Below, piece by piece: positions 52,435 to 60,089 of a stretch of DNA of 64,000 bases. The notes beneath the pieces are model-generated. The model saw only the letters and a list, made by a program, of their open reading frames with translations, was not told the DNA's origin and searched no databases. The stretch is from Streptomyces sp. E2N166 (lineage in GTDB: Bacteria > Actinomycetota > Actinomycetes > Streptomycetales > Streptomycetaceae). The stretch lies in contig NZ_RAIF01000006.1 of NCBI RefSeq assembly GCF_003671715.1, forward strand, positions 242,285-306,284, read 5' to 3'. The position numbers and the translations under genes were made by a program. The stretch's first letter is position 1. Each line of letters begins with the position of its first letter.

Positions 52435-53396
52435 GGGAGCTCCTCACTGGTGTGGGACGCGAAGGTGGTGAAGGTCCGGGTCGGTGTGATGCCCTCGCGG
52501 TCCAGGGCACGGGTGCAGCGGCGCAGCCTGTGGTGCAGTCCGGGAGTGCGGGGGTCGTAGAGGACCCCGGCGACGTTGCCGCTGTGAGCGATCTGCACGC
52601 CGACGGCACCCGTGCTGTCCGCGATGCCGGTGAGGGCCGGGAACTCCTGGTGGCGCAGGACACGTTGGCGCAGGCGGGCGCTGGCGGTGCCGACCCGGCC
52701 GAGCAGGGCGGTGTCGACGTCTGCCACCGCCCTGCGGAGCATACGGCGCAGGTGTCCGTAGGCGGCGAGATCGTCGTCGTGGTGAAGGGCGGGGAGGGAG
52801 AGGGTGTCGATCGGTGCGCCTCCGGCGAGCGCGCACCCGACCACCACGGCGGGCGGTAGCGCGGAGCCCAGAACTTCCAGGACACGGCCCTCGCGCTGCG
52901 CGAAGAGCAGTGGGCGTGCACCGTGCATCAGGGGGTCGCTGGCGCCTTCGGCACGCACCGCGATCCGGGCGATCGTGCCCGCCGGCAGCAGCACGCCCCA
53001 GGAGTCGGCGACCGCCCGCACAGTGGCGATGACGTCACTGGTGGAGGAGCCCATGCCGAGACCGACGGGGAGGTCCCCGGTGAGGGTCAGCTCCCCGCCG
53101 CAGGGCTCCGTGTCGCGGCGTGCGGCGCACTCCCGTACCGCGAGTACGGCCGCCGCCTGCGCCTTGGTCCGGCCGGCGGGCGCCACCGTCACCTCGTCCG
53201 GCGGGCTGCCGGGCCGGTGCACGAACCGGGCGGTGCTGCCCGGTCCGTTCATGGGCAGTGTGACCAGTGCGTGGACGGCGCGACGCCGCTCGTCGAGGAA
53301 GACGCCTTGCAAGATCTCGCCGTGATGGCAGGCGGCGCGTCCGGTGCCCTCCGTGCCACGGGCTGCGGCCTCCGGCGGGCGGATGGCGGCCGTCAT
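52392..53396 (-). CDS. GHMP kinase, PduX-like
   Basis: A 334-residue small-molecule kinase. The GHMP phosphate-binding motif is LPVGLGMGSSTSDV (about residue 105) and the N-terminal CHHGEILQGVF matches the GELVQG segment of PduX, an L-threonine kinase. Hence a phosphorylated amino acid such as O-phosphoserine or O-phosphothreonine is a reasonable product. The start ATG 53396 overlaps the stop of the DUF364 gene (ATGA), and its end overlaps the PLP gene by 43 nt. It would feed the PLP enzyme in the same operon. Confidence 0.8.
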   Translation of the reverse strand: MTAAIRPPEAAARGTEGTGRAACHHGEILQGVFLDERRRAVHALVTLPMNGPGSTARFVHRPGSPPDEVTVAPAGRTKAQAAAVLAVRECAARRDTEPCGGELTLTGDLPVGLGMGSSTSDVIATVRAVADSWGVLLPAGTIARIAVRAEGASDPLMHGARPLLFAQREGRVLEVLGSALPPAVVVGCALAGGAPIDTLSLPALHHDDDLAAYGHLRRMLRRAVADVDTALLGRVGTASARLRQRVLRHQEFPALTGIADSTGAVGVQIAHSGNVAGVLYDPRTPGLHHRLRRCTRALDREGITPTRTFTTFASHTSEELPWTNTSRKPSAART

Positions 53397-54202
53397 GCGT
53401 CGGCCGCCACCCGGTAGCGGTACAGGGTCGTGGGTTCGGCGCTGAACTGGGAGAAGGGGAAGGGCTCCGCGGACAGGGCGGTCACGCCCTGTCCGAGAAA
53501 GGCCCTTGCCACGGCGCTGCCGGTCTGGGCGTAGACCACCAGGGGCACGCCGCGTTCGCGGCAGCGGGCCAGGACGGTGTCGAAGCTGCCGTTGCTGAGG
53601 GTCATGCCGGTGGCCACGACGGCGTCGGCGGTGTCGAGGACCTCGTGCATGTCGTCGGTGACCGGGTCGCCCCATTGGGTGGTGCGCAGGTTGAAGTCGC
53701 AGAGCAGGGGATCACCGCCGCGCTCGCGGATGGCAGCGACGAGCGGGTTGACCACCCCGATCAGACCCACCCTGGCCCCGGCCTCGATGTCCAAGAGCCC
53801 GGCGATGGCTGCGTCCCGGGCCAGCGCCCGGGTCTCGGGGGTCCCGGCGGGCAGGGTGACCGGCTCCGCCTCGGTCGCCTCCCGGTGCGGTCGGGCGGCA
53901 CTGAGGTAGGCGTCGAGCGCGGCGACCCGCAGCGGCCTCGGCGACTCGCGCAGCAGCGTGTCGAGCGTGGCACCGGAGGCGTCGCGGCATATGGAAGCGT
54001 CGACCTCGCCCGCCTCGAACGCGCACCCGCCGAAGGAACCACCCAGGCGGACGAGAACGTACTGGTTGAGGTAAGTGGTGTTCCCGCCGGCCAGCCGGGT
54101 GCCGTGGTGCGTCCAGAACACGCTGGTGGCGACGAGGTCGGCGGGGCGGGGGCCGTGCTCGCCGGCCAGGACGGCGGCCAGAAGTTCCTCGGTGTTCTTC
54201 AT
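53393..54202 (-). CDS. DUF364 (putative heavy-metal chelation) protein
   Basis: A 269-residue protein of the DUF364 group. The N-terminal part (about 35-110) resembles DUF4213 (NTTYLNQYVLVRLGG, GGCAFEAGEVDASICRD) and the C-terminal Rossmann-like half has VGLIGVVNPLVAAI, DFNLRTTQWGDPV and ADAVVATGMTLSNGSFDTVL. Pfam describes this domain as putative heavy-metal chelation. Start and stop overlap with the genes on both sides, so the operon is tightly coupled. In this locus it may assemble or bind the metallophore. Confidence 0.84.
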   Translation of the reverse strand: MKNTEELLAAVLAGEHGPRPADLVATSVFWTHHGTRLAGGNTTYLNQYVLVRLGGSFGGCAFEAGEVDASICRDASGATLDTLLRESPRPLRVAALDAYLSAARPHREATEAEPVTLPAGTPETRALARDAAIAGLLDIEAGARVGLIGVVNPLVAAIRERGGDPLLCDFNLRTTQWGDPVTDDMHEVLDTADAVVATGMTLSNGSFDTVLARCRERGVPLVVYAQTGSAVARAFLGQGVTALSAEPFPFSQFSAEPTTLYRYRVAADA

Positions 54203-54951
54203 CGCTGTCCTCCGGAGCGGGGCGTGTCGTGGGTGACGCGGAAGAGGAAGGTCAGAACGCCGTCCTGCCAGTCGTGGAGATGGTCGATCCGAGGGCTGAG
54301 CCCGTTGTCCAAGGCGTGCTGGACCAGGGTCCGCAGATCCGCGGTGTTGGAGGCGATGACGTAGATCTCGCCGCCGGGGGCCAGCAGGTCCCTTTCCGCG
54401 ATCTGGGCGAAGAACCTCGCCAGCAGCGGGGCGCCCACGCAGACGTTGCGTACGACGTCCGGGTCGTCGCTGACGGTCTGGCTGACGGCGGGCGGGTTGA
54501 AGGTGACCACGTCCAGCCGGGCACCGTCCGGGAGAGCGTCGAAGACGTCACTCACCGCGGGGAGGAACGCGGTTTCGGGGCGCTCGCCGACCAGGCGCCG
54601 GTAGTGACCGGTGGCGGCGGCCACACTCTCCGCGTGGACGTCGAGCGCGTGGATCTCCCGAGCGCCACGGATGCCCGCCGCCACGGCCTCGACGCCCAGG
54701 CCGACGCCCATGGCGGCGTACCGGAGGCCGCGGGTCTCGATACGGCCGTCGAGCACCCGCTCGTGGATCAGGCGGCTGGTCCAGCCGGGTATGAAGACGC
54801 CGGGCGGAACGTCGAACGTCCAGCCGTTCCACTCGTAGGTACGAGTGGTGTGCAGGTCGGCCTTGGGCTGGTTGAGGGCGATGATCCGGTCGGCGGGCAG
54901 AGGTGGGGGCAGCTGCTCCAGAAGAGCTTGGCCGATCGAGTAGCGGTCCAT
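54199..54951 (-). CDS. Small SAM-dependent methyltransferase
   Basis: A 250-residue class I methyltransferase with motif I AAMGVGLGVEAVAAGI (about 82-97), acidic DVHAES and motif IV VVTFNPPAV (NPPA, related to the NPPY of N-methyltransferases such as HemK). The N-terminal FIPGWTSRLIHERVLDG is typical of the MTS group. AGGAGAAGG lies before ATG 54951. Its stop overlaps the DUF364 start. It would methylate or add a SAM-derived group to a small molecule. Confidence 0.82.
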   Translation of the reverse strand: MDRYSIGQALLEQLPPPLPADRIIALNQPKADLHTTRTYEWNGWTFDVPPGVFIPGWTSRLIHERVLDGRIETRGLRYAAMGVGLGVEAVAAGIRGAREIHALDVHAESVAAATGHYRRLVGERPETAFLPAVSDVFDALPDGARLDVVTFNPPAVSQTVSDDPDVVRNVCVGAPLLARFFAQIAERDLLAPGGEIYVIASNTADLRTLVQHALDNGLSPRIDHLHDWQDGVLTFLFRVTHDTPRSGGQR

Positions 54952-55003
54952 GGGGTCCTTCTCCTCTCGCATAACGGGGTGGTGTGCGCCCACGTCGAAG
55001 TGC

Positions 55004-55041
55004 GGCCTGTCCGGCGGGCGTTCACGTCCGCCGGACAGGCC
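55004..55041 (-). terminator. Hairpin between uptake and biosynthesis genes
   Basis: GGCCTGTCCGGCGG (55004-55017) and CCGCCGGACAGGCC (55028-55041) form a perfect 14-bp stem after the binding-protein gene and 53 nt before the methyltransferase start. It may act as an attenuator so that uptake genes are expressed more than the biosynthetic ones. Confidence 0.7.
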
Positions 55042-55056
55042 CTGGCACGCGGTGAC

Positions 55057-56067
55057 TCAACCCTTGAGTTCGCGCAGGTAGGTGGCGAACTTCTCCAGGC
55101 CGTCGATGTTGCGGGGGCCGCTGATGCCCTCGTTGTAGTCGAGGACGAAGAAGTTGTTCTTCTTCACGGCCGGGAGTCCTCTGGTGTGAGGGGACTTCTT
55201 CAGGAAGTCGATCTTCTTTTCGGCGGGCAGGTCGCCGTAGTCGAGGATGACGATGACTTCGGGCTCGGCCTCGGCGACGGATTCCCAGTTGACCTGGGTC
55301 CAGCGCTCGTCGAGGCCGTCGAAGACGTTCCGGCCGCCCGCCGACTTGATGATGTCGTTGGGGGGCACCTGGTTGCCCGCGGTGAACGGCTGGTCGGTGC
55401 CGGAGTCGTAGAGGAAGACGGGTACCGCATCGCCCTCCCGGGCCTTGGCCTTGACCTGCTCCACGCGCCTCTTCAACCCGCCGACGACTTCCGTGGCCTT
55501 CTCCTCGACCCGGAAGATCGTGCCCAGCCGTTCGAGGTCGGTGTAGAGAGCCTCGAAGGGGCTCATCCTCTCGGGGTGACCCGGGTAGTTGAAGCAGCTC
55601 TCGGTGTGCATGAAGCTCTGGATGCCGAGCTTGTCGAGGATCTCGGGCGTGATGCCCCGCTCGTCCTTGAAGCCGGAGTTCCAGCCGGCCACGACGAAGT
55701 CGGACTCCGCCTCGACCACCACCTCCTTGTTGAGGAGGTCGTCGCTGAGCATCTTCACCTTCGCGTATTCCGACGCCCAAGGGGACTCGGTCACCGGCGG
55801 GTTCGCGGGAGGCATCACATAGCCGTGCACGTGCTCGGTCAGACCGAGGGCGAACAGCTTGTCCGCGCTGCCGCCTTCGTAGGCGACGGCCCGCTCGGGG
55901 ACCGTGTACTCCACCGGTTCACCACAGCGTTTGACAGTGACCTTGCGGGCCTCCTTGGCGTCCGATTCGACCTCGGCACCACATCCGCTGAGCACCAGGG
56001 CCGCCGCCAGGGCGGAGCCGAGAGCGGCAGGCCGGCGGACCGTGGCGAGGGTTCGGGTTGTACGCAT
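55057..56067 (-). CDS. Metal-chelate ABC transporter binding lipoprotein
   Basis: A 336-residue FecB/BtuF-type binding protein. Signal peptide ends with lipobox LSGC near residue 29 (ALVLSGCGAEVES). The fold shows PERAVAYEGGSADKLFALGL, VVAGWNSGFKDERG and AEPEVIVILDYGDLPAEKK as in class III binding proteins. Its ligand should be a metal chelate, probably the product of the downstream genes. Start ATG 56067. Confidence 0.88.
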   Translation of the reverse strand: MRTTRTLATVRRPAALGSALAAALVLSGCGAEVESDAKEARKVTVKRCGEPVEYTVPERAVAYEGGSADKLFALGLTEHVHGYVMPPANPPVTESPWASEYAKVKMLSDDLLNKEVVVEAESDFVVAGWNSGFKDERGITPEILDKLGIQSFMHTESCFNYPGHPERMSPFEALYTDLERLGTIFRVEEKATEVVGGLKRRVEQVKAKAREGDAVPVFLYDSGTDQPFTAGNQVPPNDIIKSAGGRNVFDGLDERWTQVNWESVAEAEPEVIVILDYGDLPAEKKIDFLKKSPHTRGLPAVKKNNFFVLDYNEGISGPRNIDGLEKFATYLRELKG

Positions 56068-56081
56068 GCGTGAGCAGCCTT

Positions 56082-56855
56082 TCAGCGGGCGGAGTTGAGG
56101 GAGTACAGAAGTTGGGGGTCACCGGTCAGCGGGTGTGGGACGACGCTGGCCGTGACACCGAAGACGTCACCGACGAGCTGTGTCGTGAGCACGTCCACGG
56201 GCGCGCCGGAGGCGACCAGGCGACCCTGGGAGAGCACGCCGAGCCGGTCGCAGGCCGCCGCGGCGAGGTTGAGGTCGTGCAGGACGACGAGGACGGTGAG
56301 TCCCGCCCCGCGCAGGAGCGAGAGCAGGTCGACCTGGTGGCGGACGTCCAGGTGATTGGTCGGCTCGTCCAGGACGAGGATCTCCGGTTCCTGCACGAGC
56401 GCCCGGGCCAGCAGGACGCGCTGGCGTTCACCGCCCGACAGCGTCAGAACGCCCCGGTGTGCGAGGTGTCGGATGTCGAGCTGGTCCATCGCCCGCTCGC
56501 ACAGGTCGCGTTCTCGGCCACTGAGCGCCTGGTTCCCACGGAGGTGGGGCGCGCGTCCGAGCGCGACGACCTCCTCGACCGTGAAATCGAAGTCGATGCC
56601 GCCGTCCTGGGTCATGGCCGCGATGGTCTGTGCGCTGCGCCGCATCGGGAGTCGGGTCAGGTCCTGCTCGCCCACCCAGACGGTTCCGGAGCTGGGACGC
56701 AGCGCCCGGTACACGCACCGCAGCGCGGTGGACTTGCCGCTTCCATTGGGCCCCACGAGCCCCACGACCTGGCCGTCCGGCACCTCCAGGGACAGCCCGC
56801 GTACGAGACTCCTGCCGTCCATCACCACGGAGAGTTCATCGAGTTCAAGATCCAC
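56082..56855 (-). CDS. FecE/BtuD-type ABC transporter ATPase
   Basis: A 257-residue ATPase: Walker A GPNGSGKST (about 36-44), signature LSGGERQRV, Walker B ILVLDEPTNHLD and H-loop VLHDLNLA. It is separated by one base from the FecCD permease gene and by 14 nt from the binding-protein gene. GTG 56855 is the start. Confidence 0.92.
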   Translation of the reverse strand: MDLELDELSVVMDGRSLVRGLSLEVPDGQVVGLVGPNGSGKSTALRCVYRALRPSSGTVWVGEQDLTRLPMRRSAQTIAAMTQDGGIDFDFTVEEVVALGRAPHLRGNQALSGRERDLCERAMDQLDIRHLAHRGVLTLSGGERQRVLLARALVQEPEILVLDEPTNHLDVRHQVDLLSLLRGAGLTVLVVLHDLNLAAAACDRLGVLSQGRLVASGAPVDVLTTQLVGDVFGVTASVVPHPLTGDPQLLYSLNSAR

Positions 56856-56856
56856 G

Positions 56857-58011
56857 TCAGCGCCCTCCGAAGGTGTAGCCCCTGCGGCGCATCAGGGCGA
56901 TGAAGACGGGCACCCCCACGAGCGCCGTGATGACCCCGAGCGGCAGTTCGCGCGGGGCGACCAGGGTTCGCGCCGCCAGATCGACCCACACCATGAAGAT
57001 CGCTCCGACCAACGGGGCCACGGCGAGCACGCGAGCGTGCGTGGCGCCGACGACCATCCGCACCACATGCGGCATGACGAGTCCGACGAACGCGATGGCG
57101 CCGCTCACCGCGACCATGACACCCGTGACGAGCGAGACGAGGACCAGCAGCACCTTGCGGTGCCGGTCGGGATCGAAGCCGAGGCTCGCGGCGGTCTCGT
57201 CACCGAGGGAGAGGACGTCCAGTGCCCGCCCGTACCGGTACAGGACCGCGAGGCCGGCCAGCACCACGACGGAGACGACGGGCAGCGCGCCCCAAGTCGC
57301 GGCACCGAAACTGCCCATGGTCCAGTAGAGGACCATGCTCGTCGCCTCGCTGTCCGGCGCGAAGTAGATGATCAGGCTCATGACGGCCTGGAAGCCCAGC
57401 GACATGGCCACGCCCGTCAGTACGAGGCGCAGCGGTGACAGCGCACCCCGGCTGGAGGATGCGGCGTACACCAGGACCGAGGCGACGAGCGCACCGACGA
57501 AGGCGCCGACGGAGACGGCGTAGATGCCGAGTATCGCGAAACCTCCGGTGACCGTGACGCCGACGGCACCGACGGAGGCGCCCGACGAGACACCGAGGAC
57601 GAAGGGGTCGGCCAGCGCGTTGCGCACCATGGCCTGGATCGCCACTCCGACCGCACTCAGTCCGGCTCCCACCAGTGCCGCCAGCAGCACCCGAGGCGTA
57701 CGGATCTGCCAGATGATCTGATAGGTCGTCACCTCGTCGGGGCCGATGCGTCCTCCACTGAGAGCCGCCCACAGATGGCGGGCGGTCTCCCCCGGGGTGA
57801 CGACCGCGGGACCGAGTCCGATGGCGACGACGAGGGACACGAGCAGGACGGCGGCCAGCACCACGCAGCCGAGCAGGAGCGCCTTCCGAGACGCGAGCCG
57901 GCCCCGCGCAGGCGCCGCGGGCCGCGGCGCCTGCGTCTCGGCCGGTTCGGCCGTGTCCCCGTCGGCCGAGGCCACGGAGGTCGAGGACGGAGGCACGTGC
58001 GTTACCTTCAC
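56857..58011 (-). CDS. FecCD-type ABC permease
   Basis: A 384-residue permease with about nine hydrophobic segments, characteristic of siderophore/cobalamin uptake systems: TPRVLLAALVGAGLSAVGVAI, NALADPFVLGVSSGASVGAV, and FVGLVMPHVVRMVVGATHAR. First gene of the operon; GTG 58011 follows GAGGGAAA. A Zur-box-like palindrome lies 14 nt upstream of the start. Confidence 0.92.
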   Translation of the reverse strand: MKVTHVPPSSTSVASADGDTAEPAETQAPRPAAPARGRLASRKALLLGCVVLAAVLLVSLVVAIGLGPAVVTPGETARHLWAALSGGRIGPDEVTTYQIIWQIRTPRVLLAALVGAGLSAVGVAIQAMVRNALADPFVLGVSSGASVGAVGVTVTGGFAILGIYAVSVGAFVGALVASVLVYAASSSRGALSPLRLVLTGVAMSLGFQAVMSLIIYFAPDSEATSMVLYWTMGSFGAATWGALPVVSVVVLAGLAVLYRYGRALDVLSLGDETAASLGFDPDRHRKVLLVLVSLVTGVMVAVSGAIAFVGLVMPHVVRMVVGATHARVLAVAPLVGAIFMVWVDLAARTLVAPRELPLGVITALVGVPVFIALMRRRGYTFGGR

Positions 58012-58024
58012 TTTCCCTCGCTAA

Positions 58025-58039
58025 TGAAAACCATGTTCA
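58025..58039. promoter_or_regulatory. Zur-box-like site 1
   Basis: TGAAAACCATGTTCA, close to the Streptomyces Zur box TGaaAatgatTttCA (from memory). It lies in the leader of the FecCD operon. Extended arms ATGAAAAC and ATGTTCAT match at 6 of 8 positions. Confidence 0.6.
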
Positions 58040-58144
58040 TGTGCGAGAACTTAGCATGCGGACTCGACCCGGCGGACACCCCGGACCGGCAGACGCCACA
58101 GGACTACGACCCCCACCCCGAGGCGACGGCCGTGAGCACTCTAA

Positions 58145-58159
58145 TGGAAATGATTATCA
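58145..58159. promoter_or_regulatory. Zur-box-like site 2
   Basis: TGGAAATGATTATCA matches the same consensus (TGaaAatgatTttCA) at 13 of 15 positions, with the central AAATGATT intact. It lies between the two divergent units, upstream of the MFS gene. Confidence 0.68.
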
Positions 58160-58301
58160 CTGCGATAGTGTGTTGCCGACGCCGCGCTGCCCGCCGCCCG
58201 CCACGGCCGGTCCCGCCGCACAACCTCGCTCCCAGGCAAGGCCGTTGCAGCCGGTTCGCGCCCCGATCCGTCGCCCCTTCCACAGAACAGGAGTGCCTTC
58301 C

Positions 58302-59585
58302 GTGACCACCCCCTCCGCCCCTCCCACCTCCGCCGAGGCTCCGCCCTCCGAGCAGCGCTCGATCCTGCTCGACCTGGCCTTCCTCCGCCTCTGGACGGGC
58401 GCCACCGCATCGGGCCTGGCCACCTGGGCCCTGCCGTTCGTCCTCGGACTCGCCGTCTTCGAGCGAACCCTGACCGCCACCGACCTCGGCCTGCTGCTCG
58501 CCGCGCGCACCGTCGGGTTCCTCGCCGCGGTGCCCGTGGCCGGAGTACTGGCCGACCGGCACTCCCGCCGGGGCGTCGTCCTGTGGGCGGGACTCGCCGC
58601 CGGAGCCGCAGCGCCGGTGATCGCCGCCGGACTGGACCGCTCGGTGCTTCTGATGGCGGCGGCCGCCGCGGTGGCCGGAGCGGGCCAGGGCGCCTGCCGC
58701 CCCGCCTACCAGGCCCTGACCGCCGAGGTGGTCGACGCCGACCGCAGGCAGCAGGCCAACGCCGCCATGACCCTGGCGGTACGGGTCACCACGCTCGTTG
58801 GGCCCTCCCTGGCCGCGCTGCTCGCCGTCTTCCTGGACACCTGGGCACTGCTGGTGGGCATCGGGCTGCTCTGGCTCGTCGCGGCCTGCGTTCCCGGACG
58901 CGGCGCACGGCCGGGGGCCGCGGAAGACACGTCGGAACCCTCGGCCGCGACGGACAGGGCATCATTCCTGGCCGAGTTCACCGAGGGCATCCGCGAGGCT
59001 CGCAGGCACCCCTGGTTCCTCGCCGGTCTGGGCGCGCTGACCGCCGTCATAGCCACCGGCTACTCCGCGACCGGCGTCGCCCTGCCCATGGTCAGCCGCG
59101 ACGAATACGGCACCGAGGTCGTCCTCGCGGGCGCGATGACCGCCTACACCGCCGGAGCGCTGGGCGGTGCGCTGCTCATTGCCCGCTGGCGCCCCCGCTC
59201 CCCCGGCCGGGCCGCTCTGGCCGGCCTCGCCGCCTACGGATTCGCCCCGCTCAGCCTCATCTTCCCCGTGCACCCGGTCGTCGTGATGGCCGCCTACGCG
59301 GTCGCGGGCATCGGCATCGAGTTGTTCAACGTGCCGTGGTTCACCGCCGCCCAGCGCGAGGTCGCACCGGACAAACTGGCCCGGGTCTCCTCCCTGGACT
59401 TCCTGCTCTCCTACGGCCTCGCCCCGGTCGGACTCGCCGTCATCGCCCCCGCCATCGACGCCTTCGGTCCCGAGGCGGTCCTCGCGGGCTGCGCGCTCAT
59501 CTGCTTCGCGGCACCCGCCACCGCCGCCCTGGTGCCCAGCGCCCGCACCTTCTCCGCCGCACCTGGGCGCAGCGACGTCCACTGA
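58302..59585 (+). CDS. MFS exporter, EntS-like
   Basis: A 427-residue exporter of the MFS_3/EntS-like group with 10-12 hydrophobic helices; LRLWTGATASGLATWALPFV at the start and VAGVLADRHSRRGVVLWAGL (loop 2-3 signature) are typical. Members often export siderophores. GTG 58302 has AGGAG upstream. It is divergent from the Fec-type uptake operon across the two Zur-box-like sites, so it most likely exports the same small molecule that is later taken up as a metal complex. Confidence 0.86.
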   Translation: MTTPSAPPTSAEAPPSEQRSILLDLAFLRLWTGATASGLATWALPFVLGLAVFERTLTATDLGLLLAARTVGFLAAVPVAGVLADRHSRRGVVLWAGLAAGAAAPVIAAGLDRSVLLMAAAAAVAGAGQGACRPAYQALTAEVVDADRRQQANAAMTLAVRVTTLVGPSLAALLAVFLDTWALLVGIGLLWLVAACVPGRGARPGAAEDTSEPSAATDRASFLAEFTEGIREARRHPWFLAGLGALTAVIATGYSATGVALPMVSRDEYGTEVVLAGAMTAYTAGALGGALLIARWRPRSPGRAALAGLAAYGFAPLSLIFPVHPVVVMAAYAVAGIGIELFNVPWFTAAQREVAPDKLARVSSLDFLLSYGLAPVGLAVIAPAIDAFGPEAVLAGCALICFAAPATAALVPSARTFSAAPGRSDVH

Positions 59586-59634
59586 CGGCCGCGGGGGTCG
59601 CCGCGGCCCAGATCATCGGGACCGCCTCCGCGAG

Positions 59635-60075
59635 TTGTACCCGCACCGGGTCCGCAGCTCGCGCGAAGACACTCCTGTCCACCCGCACGCAGACAGCCTC
59701 GACATCGGCGGGGTGCCGCACCGGCGTCGACACCCCGACGAGGACCACGTCCTCGTCCAGTGCGCGCGACCGGCGCCCCACGAGGGCGTCTCCTTCGCAC
59801 TGGACGCCTATGCCTTCGTCGACGGTCTCGCCTCGACAGACCCTGTTCTCCACGCCTTTCTCACCGACTCGGACGTCGATCTGTACGGCGCGTGGGCCGA
59901 CCTGCGCGGGCTCCCGGCGAACCCCCCGGACCGGGCGGCACGTCGAGTACACACGGACCGGAAGTCGCGCGTAGCCTCTGGCCGGCTCAGGAGCGTATCG
60001 CAGCCTTTCCAGCGAGGCCGCCCGGAGCGCACTCCCGATCTGCCGAGACAACTCAACGCTTCTACTCGGTTGTAG
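59635..60075 (+). CDS. Hypothetical protein or remnant
   Basis: A frame of up to 146 residues following the MFS gene. The central part (about 59640-59950; VSFALDAYAFVDGLASTD, DVDLYGAWADLRGLPAN) has good codon bias; the last 40 residues do not. I do not recognise the family; there is no ribosome binding site for TTG 59635. It may be the eroded last gene of the exporter unit. Confidence 0.32.
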   Translation: MYPHRVRSSREDTPVHPHADSLDIGGVPHRRRHPDEDHVLVQCARPAPHEGVSFALDAYAFVDGLASTDPVLHAFLTDSDVDLYGAWADLRGLPANPPDRAARRVHTDRKSRVASGRLRSVSQPFQRGRPERTPDLPRQLNASTRL

Positions 60076-60078
60076 AAG
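60059..60078. terminator. Small hairpin between the hypothetical gene and the MFS gene
   Basis: CTTCTAC-tcggtt-GTAGAAG, a perfect 7-bp stem lying between convergent genes. Confidence 0.5.
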
Positions 60079-60089
60079 TCGATGCTGGT

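Noticed and set aside
51547-52560. Long plus-strand frame rich in valine and glycine opposite the PLP enzyme
   Set aside because: Typical antisense shadow; the minus strand has the PLP lysine, glycine loop and operon overlaps.
51421-54951. EDDS or staphylopine biosynthesis
   Set aside because: There is no SbnB-type cyclodeaminase-like gene, no opine dehydrogenase and no nicotianamine-synthase-like gene, which those pathways need.
58012-58301. DtxR/IdeR-type iron box in front of the Fec-like operon
   Set aside because: No TTAGGTTAGGCTAACCTAA-like site is visible; the palindromes found fit the Zur pattern better.
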